The notes beneath the pieces are model-generated. The model was not told the DNA's origin and did not search any database. It was given only the letters and a program-made list of their open reading frames with translations. Shown here one piece after another: positions 1 to 13,600 of a stretch of 64,000 bases of DNA; position 1 is the first letter of the stretch; each line of letters opens with the position of its first letter. Made by a program: the position numbers and the translations under genes. Origin of the DNA: Dermanyssus gallinae (Eukaryota > Arthropoda > Arachnida > Mesostigmata > Dermanyssidae); assembly GCA_003439945.1 (NCBI GenBank), contig QVRM01001748.1:216173-280172 (forward strand), given 5' to 3'.

Positions 1-1333
1 CAGTTAATCAGGACATCATTTACGATGATTATAGGGATCAGGATGGTCAGGATAATTGCCATTGGCACTTCCTAATTGCCACATTCTATAGCATTAATTA
101 ATTCGCTAACTAATTCTACTTAGGTCCCGGCTGTCACTTCGGCTAGATACGGTGATCCGATTCTCTCCCGGAGCACAACTGCGCACATAACAGCACGCGC
201 TTCATGCTGTCGTTCGTAGAGCTTGCTAGGAAGTAACTCTCGTTTGCCCCTGATTTACGCATGTTGTATGCTGTACAACATGTGTAAATCAAAGGCACAG
301 GAGGGTTACTTTTTAGCAAGTTAGTTTTAGTGTCCGTTTATGCATAAAGTCGAGAGGGAACGCGCTGCGCCGGGAACCTCCTCAGAACGATATTGGGCGA
401 GTGCGCGCCAGCCATAGGGAGCCTCTGCTAGTGCGGCCGACATGAATGGTCTACACACAAAATGGAAAATGTTAAGCAATAAAACGGTGTTATCTAGTTG
501 TCTTACATAACATAATCCTTTTGTGTCCCAATTTATTCGGAAAATGGCGGAAATGTTTCGATGTAAGATTCAGCATTACTGACGCGTCTCTAGAACTCGT
601 ATAGCTCTAAAGCCCACTAAGGCCTCTTTTTGTCTTTTATTAGACCAATATGATACTGAGCGCCAAAATGGAGAAAACCAGTTGATCTTGCGAGGTTTGC
701 CCTAATAAATCCTCCAATAGCACACCTCCTCTGGTTTTGTCCACGCGGTTGCTCTGCCAATGCGCGTTCTCGTGCCATGTGCCGAAAACGACGAAGTGCA
801 CAGTAAATGACAAACATGAACTTTGATACACCAAGTGAAAATATATATATATATATATATAAAGCTCGCTTGACATGGCACGTCAGGATTTCATTACGTG
901 TTTGGTACTAGATACACGCGCTCCGAAGCGCATGTATATTATTAAGTGTCTTGTTCACGTGATGCTTATTCGGGAAATTCAATTAAACAGATATTTAATA
1001 CCGAATACGTAAATCGTTGAAATTTTACAATGGCACGTTCAACTACATAAACAAGGGAAGTCAATAGACATTAACGACCTAACAACATTGTTTAACTAAA
1101 AGCAACTAAAAGCCTACTATTAAATGATTTGCGAAATTAAGTATTTGGCAATTTTATTTGGCAATCTGTGCTTTTACTACCCATTGGGTTGATTCTATAG
1201 TCGCGTATATCGTTACCAGCGGATTTAATGGAGAATTTTGTGGAAAATTGAAAATTGCAAACTGATGGTGTTTGGTTTGTCACTGAGCCACCTGTAATCA
1301 TATGCGTGCTTGCATTTGTATCTCTATTTTCAG
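1..1333 (+). other. DDB1: DDB1 first intron, 3' part
   Basis: No segment here resembles the conserved DDB1 N terminus (about 20 residues ending in the split Gly codon that opens exon 1334-1434), so I read the stretch as intron. It ends in a good acceptor (tctctattttcag at 1321-1333). It holds a short (TA)n at 840-861 and is otherwise unique-looking. The promoter and initiator exon must lie upstream of the window. Confidence 0.6.
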
Positions 1334-1477
1334 GAAACTTTACGTCTCCAACCGAGCGAAACCTGATTGTGGCTAAGAACACACGTCTAGAAATTTTCAC
1401 TATTACCGCAGACGGTCTTAGACCGATAAAAGAGGTAAGCCGTTTCCGTATATGCATATATACATGGCGTCGTTACG

Positions 1478-1523
<46 letters not shown>

Positions 1524-4149
1524 AACTTATAATTATTAATCTATGAAATTGTACTGAATTAATTGCACTTAATCTATTCGTGTGTGTGTGTGTGTGTGGA
1601 CGTGCCATTCAGGTGAACATCAATGGCCGCATATCGGTGATGAAGAAGCTGCGATATCCGGGCGACCAGAAGGATCTGCTGTTCTTTCTCACGGACAAGT
1701 ACAACGTGGCCATCGTCGAGATCGTTAGCGAGGAACAGGCCGATGTTTTCGAAGTCATCACCCGCGCTCACGGCTGCGTTGTGGACCAGTATGCCCGAGC
1801 GTCAGAGGCCGGAAATCTCGTCGTTATTGACCAGCCGCGAGCTCGGCTCATCGCTCTTCGACTTTACGACGGTCTACTCAAGGTAGTGGGTTTTACTGAC
1901 TTTTAGGACTTGCTGCTTGTATCTCTCCGCCTTGGTCTTCCGCGTTCTTAGCCTTATTCAATTCGGTGTGCGGCGTTCTTCTTAATGTGAAAATGTTTCT
2001 TTTTCTTTCATCGTCATAAAGTCAAATCAAAGATAGATTATCTTTGATTTGACTTTTTACGTTTCAGCGATACATGCGCTTCTAGTGCGACAGTCTATCC
2101 TGGTTTTGCGTTTTCAGTTGCAACCAGTGGCAAAATAGCTTGTATGTTGGATTCAAATTGTCATGTAGCCCTCAATCGTAGAATTCACCTACGATACTTA
2201 GATGAATTAGAGTTAGTAGCGATGGTAGTTCAACTCGAGGTATTGCTCACAGCAGTGCCGGCGAATAGGAAAGTGTGATATTTAAGGGTGAGAAAATCTT
2301 TGTTGGGTATTATCCCGGCAGATCACACCAGCCACTAGGAGTCAAGTGTCACGCTCGGCGAGGGTCTAAATGATACACGTCGTTCTATTCTATCCTATCT
2401 ATAACGGCATTCAAAACGTCTACCGTACGGGTTTTAAATCGCCATCAATAAAATTGTAGTTAGTTCAAATAAACATCCTTCCATCACCATAATTCTACTG
2501 CAATGTATATTTGAAACTTTCCTCAACTCTATAACATGAGTGTTAAAGGAGGAAAGCGTTGTTATTTAACGAAGAAATCTTTCGCTACCATACAGAGAAA
2601 CCCATAGTTGCCTCAGAGTTGCACTAGGCGTTTACTGTTTTACCTCATATATCATTCGGAGATATATGAGGAAGAGCTGATTAGTGCAGATAAATCTACA
2701 GCCTAAGTGCCTACTCAGTACAAAACCGTACACGGGCATTAGCCTCTACGGAAAAACAAATGAAGTTATGGTCATCGCACATGTTATTAATAAAACGCAC
2801 TTATATTTGTAAAAAAATGTAAGTATCGTTCGTTTGTTCAGAGCCGGGAACGAAGGACCGTCTGCAATCCGTACTGCGAGCAGTGTAGAAGCTTTTTACC
2901 AATGCCGTTCTGCCGTTTGTCTGTTTGTTTGTCTGCCGCGTGTGAAGGTGATTCCGCTAAACCGCGAGGCGCGTGAGCTGCGCTCGTACAACATTCGAAT
3001 GGAGGAGTCGCAAATTGTCGACATGTGTCTTCTGCCCACACCGGCTAGCAGTTCCATGGCGGGCCCGTCAGGTGTGGGCGGCACAAGCGGAGCTCGCTCT
3101 GCAGCGGCCGCCCACGCTGATCAACCGACGCTGGCTGTCATCCACGAAGAACAGCAAACGCGCCACATGAGAACGCACGTTATTTCACTTCGGTATGCGC
3201 CCTATATATATATATATATATATATATGCGTACCCAAACTGTAATGGAGTACGTTTGAGAAAAGGGAAGCACGTACAAATCAATTTAACGTACCCAGCCA
3301 GGGTGAAAGCTGCTAAGACTCAGACCACGTATACCGCAGTGGCGGTAATGAAGATATCGTAATACAAAAAAAAAACACGATAGCAGAAGACGGAAGGCCT
3401 TAGGAGGAACGCGCGACGAATTGAGAGGCGTGAAGACGGGTACCTGAGGCATGTCTTAGACAGTTCTATTAAAGAAATAGAGAGAAGGGAACATCGGACA
3501 CCCGGATGCGATAATATCTTATAAAGGCGTAAATAGGTCTTAAGACGTAAATACGTTAAGAGTTCAGAACAGCTGGACCGCGCAGAGAAAACATGCATCG
3601 ACAACAATGATTGTTGCACTGTTGAATCTGCCTAGGGCGGGCAAAGTGGGAATGCTGCCTACCAGACATTGGGGGGGACTTACAGGCATGAAGACTTTTA
3701 ACTACTCTGTGAAGTGTCGCATGAAACCGAAAAGAGTTACAGAAAGAAACACGGCCAAGCTGAGTGATCACGAGTTTTTCTCAGGACTGAGGCTAGCAGT
3801 TAAAATATCATTCGGGAGACGCAGAGGGTTATTAGGACTTGAGACGACGAAACCAAAGGTATCCGCCAAGATCCCTGCATAGCTAGATCACGCGACGTCG
3901 TGCCGACGGATGGGAAATCTCAAGAAATGCGGAACTTGTGGTAGCTGTGTAGTTGCGCCGCAGTCTCAATCCTAAGTACTTTCTTTTAGGGAGAAGGAGC
4001 TTGTGAAGGGGCCGTGGTCGCAGCGCAACCTTGACTGCGAAGCTGAAATGCTCATTCCTGTAGACGACGCCGACTGTGGTGTTGTAATAGGTAAGTTTCG
4101 CTTTTCCGTTGATCTGGCCGTCTTAAATTATCTGTGTACCTCACATTTC

Positions 4150-4224
<75 letters not shown>

Positions 4225-6573
4225 GTAAGGTATATGTATATATATAAGGTGCGTGCGCGAGACAGCACGAGGACCGATTCTCTGCTCTATTTTACTGCAC
4301 TGTTTTACACGGTGCAGTCCAAGCTACGATTGAGCAACTCAAACTCGGCAGAAACGTGAGCCACATTGCAAAACGCGTGCTGTATGTATATGTTGATTCA
4401 ACGTCTGAGACTCTGGAAAAGTGGTTCGGTTGTCTGTCGTGCCATGCTAGACGGCACCAATTGTGTTATCTTTGCAGAAAGACAGGCGAACGTATTGGAG
4501 CGACGATGTTTTCAATGCTTTCAGGAGCACGGCTTCCCACGGAGGAGTTGGCTGCAGCATCTCAGCAGCGCAGTACAGTGATGATCTATTGGCAATAAAT
4601 TTAACGGTTAACCTTATTTTTGTTTTCAGTTGGAGGTGAGACAATCGTCTACCATTGGGGCTCCGACTATGTTGCTGTCGCTCCAACACTAATGCGTTCA
4701 ACGACAATGCTTTGCCATTGCAAAATTGACACCAACAGGTATTGCCATCCAAATATGCACTCTCTGGGCAGAATACGTTTGTATCTCTACAGTTATTGAG
4801 CCCTTAAATGAATGCTCAATAAAGAATCAATACAAATATTCAAACGATGCGCAATCACAAAAATTAATTCAAACGTATATGGAACCACATAAGTATATAT
4901 TTGGCCAGTGAATGTGGAATAATCATGAAACACAAAGTGACATAAACAGACGCGCTATTATACGCTTGTTTGCTGTGTGTAAAAAGACGGATTTTTCTGG
5001 TATGATCATTCATCTGCATCATATACGTTTTACTTTGTGCTAATTCCTAATAGAGTGTCTTTCGTCTTATTTGGTGTAATGCGTCGTGGCGCTGCTCGTG
5101 CCTAGGTACATCCTGGGCGGAATCTGTGGCCGAATCTTTATTCTCGTTCTGCATCGAGAGGGCAAACGTGTTACGGAGCTGTCCCTTGAGCTTTTGGGTG
5201 ACGTGTCAATGGCTGAGTGTCTTTCGTACCTGGATAATGGCGTCGTATTCGTGGGTTCGCGCCTCGGCGATAGCCAGCTTGTGCGAATTCGGCCTCAGGC
5301 ACCATTTGTTGAAGTGCTTGAGAGCTACACCAACCTCGGACCTATTATCGACATGGTTGTTGTTGATCTTGAAAAACAGGTAATTTGTTTGTGCACCTCA
5401 ATAAAAATGTGCCACATTTTATGCAGTTTCTATGGCGCCTTTCATCTAACCCTATCAGGCTTGATATGAGAGGAACGGATTCATTATCTACTTGACATGT
5501 ATACCTGAATATGCATGTGCGGTAGCATAAGCTTATCTATTAAAATATCTAAGGTTTTCCAAGAGCCCTTGTGGCAGTATGGTCGCTAAATCTCAGCGGT
5601 ATGATTCATCATCTTTCTATTCATGGTCATAGTTGTCGTCTAGCGAGGCGGTCGCCCGTTCGAAATACAATGTATCGCGATTCACTACTACTAGTCCACT
5701 ATCCAGCGATACCCGACCGCCTCGCGTAGTGGTCTTTCCGCGCGGCACCTAGTAGTTCGCGTTTCAATAATATATAAATAATGTATGATTGTTCGTACGT
5801 GTTTGCATGTATGCACGCATCGTTTTTTCGGCAGGGCCAAGGGCAATTGGTAACGTGTTCCGGCTCCGGAGTTTGCGGCTCGCTGCGAATCATTCGAAAT
5901 GGCATTGGAATCCATGAGTTGGCATCCGTCGAGCTCAGCGGCATCAAAGGCATTTGGCCTTTGCGTCTACAGACGACCTCACAATCGGCCACCCCGCCGG
6001 GCGGCGGCGACGGGGGCGGTCCCGAATCGCATATGCGGACGAACGAGGAGAGTGCCGATACTTCATCGGGCATCCAGAAGGAGGACACACTTGTTCTTTC
6101 ATTCGTCGGTCAAACTCGTGTATTCAGCTGTAGCTCAGCGGACGAACTCGAGCAGGTGAGTTACCCAGTACACAATGACGATATGGTAGTGGATCAGTTG
6201 CCGTGACGCCAATATTGCGACCCAGCCATGCATATATATATTCATGATTATTTATGATTTATTATTATTATTATTATTCTTCTTATATAGAGCGAAAGCT
6301 GTTGGCTGGTTTGCTTGCCGTATCAAAACCATAAACTACGCCACTTTAGTTCTGTCGTGTTACGTAATTGGTGACGTTTTGAGTATACTGCGACTAAATA
6401 GCTTCAATAGTGTGGACGTATATCCTAATTATATTTGTCTTTGTAGTTAATATTGGTCTTAGCATTGAATAACACAACGAAACGGATCTGCGTTACAGAT
6501 TTCCCTTCCTGAGGCGTTTGACAGGGATAGTCAAACCTTTTGCGCTCGAAATGTCATCGCAGATCAGGTAACT

Positions 6574-6611
<38 letters not shown>

Positions 6612-6876
6612 AAGTTCAACGAGCTTACGAATTGTGATATCGAATAATTGATATATTGTTCGGGATTATTTTGCCAGGTGGTACAAATTACCGATCGCCA
6701 AGTCAACCTTATATCTGTGGCTACCAAAAGCAAGGTTTTCGAATGGCGTGCCCCTGAAGGCCAACTGATTACACAGCGTGCATGTAACGACCGGCAGATA
6801 GCTCTCGCTCTGCAAAACGAACTCGTCTATCTGGAAATCCTGGAGGGCAGGTTTGTGCACTTTTGCCGTTACATCT

Positions 6877-6946
<70 letters not shown>

Positions 6947-7608
6947 CTGTGCGTGAATATAAATACATCATGAAACTCGATATGTGACGCATCCAAGTTG
7001 ACGAACATCGGTGGCTAGAGAACTTGGTCACTGAATTCAACTAAGTTAAGAAAAGAGCGTTGTCGTCGTCAACGGAACGTGGCTAAAACATATTGTGACG
7101 CGGCATCTCATCTCGTTCGATTAAGGGTTCGGATTTTGCGGGTCCCGTGGCTCTGATGAGTATATATATATATATAATATATATATTATATATATATATA
7201 TATCATGGAAACTTCGACATTAGTAACTTATATACCTTTATTATATACCTTTACCCCCACGATACACTGCCTGAAAGTTACAATTAGTAGAGTAGGTTGC
7301 ATTTTGTATTAAATTCTGTGCCTTGTTTGGTGCTGCTGCTTGATGTTTCAGTGTGAAGGAGGTTCGTCGACGAACCTTAGAGCACGAGATTGCCTGTTTG
7401 GACGTTAACCCGCTGGACAAGGAAGGCGATCGGACGGACTGGTTAGCCGTTGGCCTTTGGACAGACGTCTCCATCCACATGCTTTATCTGCCTGATCTAG
7501 AAGAGGTTTGTTAAAAATGCATGCAGTATACTGATTTTCTCTTAGCAACAAACAAGCGCTAATCTTTGGCTTCTGGATTGGTGCTCAAGTTGTTGGCACA
7601 CTACTCGA

Positions 7609-7654
<46 letters not shown>

Positions 7655-10600
7655 CTACTCAAGTGTATATATATTTGGGCCCATGTTACTGTCAATTGTA
7701 GAATCAGCTCTCTCTCTCGAGCTTTTGTATGTGCCTTAGTAAGTATAAGAATGCAAATTGAGTAACTTTTCTTCAAGTTTTGTCGCTTTATATTCGTAAG
7801 GCTTAATATGTCTATGTGTATACGCATATATAGGTGTACCGTCAGGATCTTCCAAAGGATGTCATTCCGCGGTCGGTGTTGAAGATTACGTTCGAGGGAC
7901 AGATGGATTGTCTGCTATGCAGTTTAGCGGATGGTTCACTATTTTACTTTACTGTCGACGACAACGGCCAGCTTTCGCGACAGAAAAGGGTTACACTTGG
8001 CACTCAGCCAACGACATTGCGAAAATTCAGGTTCGTATATAAAAAATAGACTAAAGACTTGGTTAAAAAATATATGTGAATAAAGATGCTGCGTCCTTAT
8101 TAGCATAATTTGACACATTGACGGGTGGATACATAATATGTGACCTTGTGATTACTCGGATAACAAGGCGCAGATTTGTAATAGCGCAGATTTCTCTACT
8201 CAGTGTCGATATACTTGACCAGCCTGATGTCGATGGTTATGTGGTTCGCTTTCTTCAGATCTCGCGAGAGAACGTGGAGCGTGTTCGCCTGCTCGGACCG
8301 GCCAACAGTAATCTACTCATCCAACTCGAAACTGGTGTTTAGCAAGGTTAGTAGCGGATCACTCCAATCTTGTTCAACAATTGTTTTTAAATATAAAATA
8401 AGTGTCGCACTGTCCTAAGGGTGATACCCTGACCGATGCAAGCGCGTTGTTCTGCTTGAGTATTCCTGATTTACTTGAATTCTATTTATATATATATATA
8501 TTTTTTTTCATATATATTATTTATTAATTTATTCAATGTAATCAATCATCCAGGGTAGGAAATATGGTCCCTGCAAACGTGTGCAACGTTATGGGGGGTC
8601 CAGTGTAGGCACCAGCCATTCCTGGAGAGTGCCCCGAACCGAGGCCGCATTGCCCCGTTACAGATCCAGCGACAGGCGCTGTCTGAGAAAATCACCCGCT
8701 CGTTTGTCTCCGCTGGCTAGGTTTCCCGACCTTTTGTAGCAAACTTTCGAGTGAATGGACCGGGCCCGCCAAGGGTCTCGAAGGCAAGGGGGTAAAACCT
8801 GTACGGATACCCGATGTTCTGGTACTTTCTAACCTTGCCTGCCTCGGCGAGAGCCTAAGCATGACTATCCCGGGCTGCGCCAGCACTTACCACTTGAAGG
8901 GGCTAATGAGCCAGTAACTGTCGCGTCCCAAACCAGCATGCATCCGCTCTCAAACGGAGTTAAGGTCAGCCGTCAGGTCTCTTGCCGCCAAGGACGCACG
9001 GCAGACCACTGGATCGTAAAGCTCGACTGAAGGTTTCATTCAGGGCTTGGTGTCTTGCTCGCCTACCTGCGCTGACGATACACCTGGTGGAACATACTCG
9101 GGGCCCAAACTTTCACCGCACTCAACAAATGGTCCCTTCGAATACTGTTGAAGGCGTTCCTGAAGTCAAGCTTGACCACAAGGGTAGCTTCAGAGCGTGA
9201 CCCAAAAAAAGACCGAGTCGAATTCACTGCGGCCTCGCATCCGTCCCGGTGTCGCAAACCCAAGATATATAATATAAGTATATATTAATATAATATATAT
9301 AGATGCTCAAGGCTGGCTGGGGTGAGATCGTTCCATTATGATTTCGATGCCGTAGTCGGGGCCATTGGAGCAATCGTTAGATCGAACAGTCTCAGATGGC
9401 CGTTGGGATGGACAGCAGCTGCGGCTTTCTAATTGTAGTCATTGCTATAGCGCCTTTCTGCATCTATCCTTGATATGCTGCAGGAAACATCGGCCGTTCG
9501 ACGTTAGAAGCAGTCCCAAGTAGGGAAACTTACTACGTAGGGAAGGTCAAAACCGGCCAAACGAAGTGCATCGTTAGCAGACTAACGCCCGCTCTTCTAA
9601 ACTTCATGGCCTCCATCATATATATATATATATATATATTTGGCCTGAGAGACATTCATTAAACAACCACTTAGCAAAAGTGAGACACATACTAAAACGG
9701 TTTGTAATTTGGGGCGATCCGGGAGCAGGTTACCTTCGTGAGGTGAAACACATGTGTTCCTTCAGCTCAGAGGCGTTTCCGGATTCGCTGGCCTTGGCAT
9801 CCGAGGACGAGTTTGTGATCGGAACTATTGACGCAATTCAGAAGTTGCATATTCGTACGGTTCATCTCGGAGAATCGCCGAAACGCATCGCCTACCAGGT
9901 ATGTATCTGGAGACAGTCGGCTTGCTATTTATCGAGCGTTCTCTCTTCTTATTGTGTTGTAAACTTAACAATTAATTTATCAAGTACATAAAAAGACGCG
10001 ATGTAGAGACGGAAACCTCGTCTATACCAATTATCTTTACTCCTATTTCTCTATCTATCTCTATATACCTTAATATGTCGACGTACAACGTTACTTTCGT
10101 AACACTGTAATGTGAACTTTAGTGTGGAGTTAATCTATATATAATCTATACTATAATATAATCTATCTGGTACGTTATGTTAAGATAGATTGACCAGCCT
10201 GATATCGATGGTTATGCGTTTGGATTTTTAGGAGGATACGGGTACGTTTGGAGTGCTCGTGTGTCGGTCTGAAATGCTGTCTGCCAACGCCGGGCCGGGC
10301 GGTTTCCGCTGTGCCAGCCTCGACGCGCCCAACAAGTCACAAGTTTCTGCTTATAGTTGGCAAAAAGACTTCACGTAAGTCTATCCTCTTTTGTCCTTGT
10401 AAGATGAAGACTTGTTTAATTTCTCTGATAAACGAAAATATGTCGACGATAGATTGCGGTCATTTGACACAGTTTTTCTTGATGAGAGTGCCTTCTGATT
10501 ATTTCTATGTGTATGGATTGCTTGCCAACGTGGTTTACTATCAGAATTGCATCTTACAATGCTTGAGTTCTAAGAGAAATAATGATGTGATATAAAGGTG

Positions 10601-13600
10601 ATATCAGGAGCCTTTCTAGTTTGCGATAGCTTGTGTCTAAAAAAATGAAGTGGATGGTAATGCACCATCTCTTTTTATTGAGACATCTGTGCTCCCCGTT
10701 TTTTTTCGATCATGGTCGATTTCTAATCCACTCCGGCATTCACCTTGTCTAAATTGGGAACCATGAAAACCAATTTAGGAGTGGCCGGTCTGGGTGCACG
10801 TATGAATATAAAAATATAGTATTTTAGACCTAGGCGTATAGGTAAGGCGGCTGATATTGCTGGATTAAATTACTGATTTACGATATTCGCAAATTGGTTG
10901 TTATTATTGTCGCAATTCACAGCTACGGCCATCAGACGAGCGGAGGTGAACGTGGAGAGGGCGGTGCGGGAGCTTCAAGCGGGACTTCATCAAGCGCCAG
11001 CGGTCTTCATCGGGCATCGAGCTGCGACGAAACCTATTCGTTGCTCATTCTGGATCAGAATACTTTCGAGGTTATTAGCTCTTTGTCTCTTAACGAACAC
11101 CTGCTTTTGTTGTATCTGTGGTCGTTTTTGTCGCAAGATCGCTTTGCTCGATCTCCCTGCCCCAGTTGTTTGTACGGATGTTTACAATGATATATATATA
11201 TATATCAATATCTAACAACGAATGTCCATCCATAGGTGCTGCATGCGATGCAGTTCTGTCCGAACGAGTTTGGAGTGTCCATCTGCTCCGCACGCCTTGG
11301 GAACGACCCACATCCTTACTATGTGGTAGGCACGGCGTTCGTCAATGCCGAAGAGTCGGATCCGAAAATCGGTCGACTTATCGTTCTCCGCTGGCACGAC
11401 AACCGGCTCGAGTTGATCGCCGAACGGGAGGCGTCCGGCGCACCGTACTGTATCCGGGAGTTTCAACAACGTCTACTCGTGTCCATTAATTCGACGGTTC
11501 GCATCTACTCGTGGAACTCTGAGAAAGACCTGCAGAGCGAGTGCACCCACTTTCACAACATAATTTCGCTCCACCTGAAGTGTCAGGGCAACTACGTGCT
11601 TGTCGGAGACCTCATGAGATCGCTGACGCTGCTCTACTTCAACTCGAGCATCACTTCACTCGAGGAATTGGGCCGCGACTACCAGGTTCGTCTTTCAGTT
11701 TTGTCGTCTGTGAGTGGAAAATGCTCGCTGTTAACACTGTCGTGTTAGTGTTATAGTCTACAACAAACAGCAAGTGCATGCTTCCGATTGTTGGAAATGG
11801 TAATAGCCGGTGATTTCCGTTTGAATTTGATGTTTGTAGTTTATTTTAAGTGCTTGCATTTTACATATTTGTATATATATATTGTTTATTTCGCAATAAC
11901 ATTGCATTTCATTTTATACAACTTGAACACTTCAGCAACCGTCCCACCGGGCGAAAAAGTGCAAAGACCGCCGATGCTTCTGGCCGCTCGCTGCGTGGTA
12001 TTTAGCACATATCTGCGAGCAGAACCGGCAACGACATTGATCGCCAACTTGGTGAAATCCTTGGGTCGAACATAACAAGTGATGATAGCCATGCACATAC
12101 ATATATTGTGTACACGTGCCGGCTAGTGCACGCCGTTCCATCCTAAAGCTCCCTGGCGAGGTACACATCCAATTGCGCTACCTCTGCCGAGGCCTCGGTC
12201 ACTTTTCCCTGCTACTCCAACAAAAATTGCTGAAGTGGTCCTGTAATAGGTGACCTAAGCCTGACTCTGATTGTTTCTAGTGCCGGCCCGCAACCAGCTA
12301 GCAGGTACACGAAGCGGCTTATTGCCGTCCGGGGTAAGCAAAGGACCCGCTTCATATATATTGTGAAGCATCTTTCTAGCTGCGCAAAATTTGCCGCTGA
12401 AAGATGGCCCCACACCCTGCCAAGGCTGTAGCTCAACATGGGCACAATCTTAAGCTCAAAATACACTCAAAGACAGCCGTCGAGGGTCTCTCACCTCTGT
12501 GTGAATAGAAGTAATAGCCGCTCGACACCTTTTATGTCGAAGGCCTTGACACAATCAATAAGGACGGCGTACAAGTGACCCCCAGGCACAGCCAACACCC
12601 GTTCAACTTCCAACTGGAGTACGTGGATCGCGTCCTGTGTACCTCGACCCTTCCTGAATCCGAATTGCTCCGGAGGCAGGGGGTATGTGTCCCCCGCTGA
12701 GAATCTGATTTAACAGCTTACATAGCTCCTCTGCTAAAACATCGGACGACTCAGCCCAATGTTCGTAATAGATCCCATCAGGACCACTACTCTTTTTCTT
12801 GGGTAACCCGCGCAAGATCTGCACAACTTCCTCCACCGTAAACGCCGAATTCATTTCGTGCTGCTCCAGAGTGAGTGGTTGCTCAACAACTGGGTTAAGC
12901 GCAAATGCGTTAGCATCGAGCAGAAGGGCAGTAAAGTGCTGCCGCAACTGTTCCTTTGTCATGCTATGCATGCTTTTGTTCAGCCGGCGAACAGTGTAGA
13001 CATGGGGTTTGCGCTCTGCTCTCTCAAGCAAGCGAAACTCCTCCTCTTCATCATACCGGCGCTTACTCTCCACAAGCAGTTTCTTGTAGGTTGCTCTATG
13101 TCGGCCATAGAGCGCCCTACGATCAGCAACTATCTGGGGGTCGGGGTGTAGAGCCCGTGCTCGGCGCAGGAGCCCCAAGACTTCTCGACGTTTTAAGTAG
13201 CAGGCCTGTGTAAACCAGGGCCGCGCCCGTCTTTGTCTGTACTTCTTCTTGACTACAGCCGCCTTGACAGTGGCCTCCAAAGCGTGGTTGCTTTGTTCAA
13301 TGTCAGAAGTTGATCTCAGCAGCCGCAATTCGCGCGTCAATACACGCAAGTCGGCTGCCGACGCGGGGCGCGCCCCTGGCCAGGCACACACAGAGACGCC
13401 CTCTGTTCTCTAGAAGCTTAAGAAGCCCATCACCTTTCCTATCGGTGGCGCCACGATCAATACGACAGTTGAAGTCGCCGCTGACCAGAGTGGGTAGCGG
13501 GAGGTTCAGTTCCGCTAGACCAGCACTGATCGCATCGGCAGAAGGCGTCCTTGCTGTCTAGCTGTTAAACCATGCCCGTCAGTAAACTCTTCGCATACCC

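Noticed and set aside
420..540. Possible DDB1 first exon beginning at an ATG near 441
   Set aside because: The reading does not resemble the conserved DDB1 N terminus and is not followed by a phase-1 donor.
1475..1524. Frames ending in alternating Tyr-Ile
   Set aside because: They are translations of (TA)n microsatellites and occur wherever such tracts lie.
4366..4581. Zinc-knuckle-like reading ([20 protein letters not shown]) in a DDB1 intron
   Set aside because: One Cys pair and a His are too little; there is no second copy in the window and no flanking retroelement motif.
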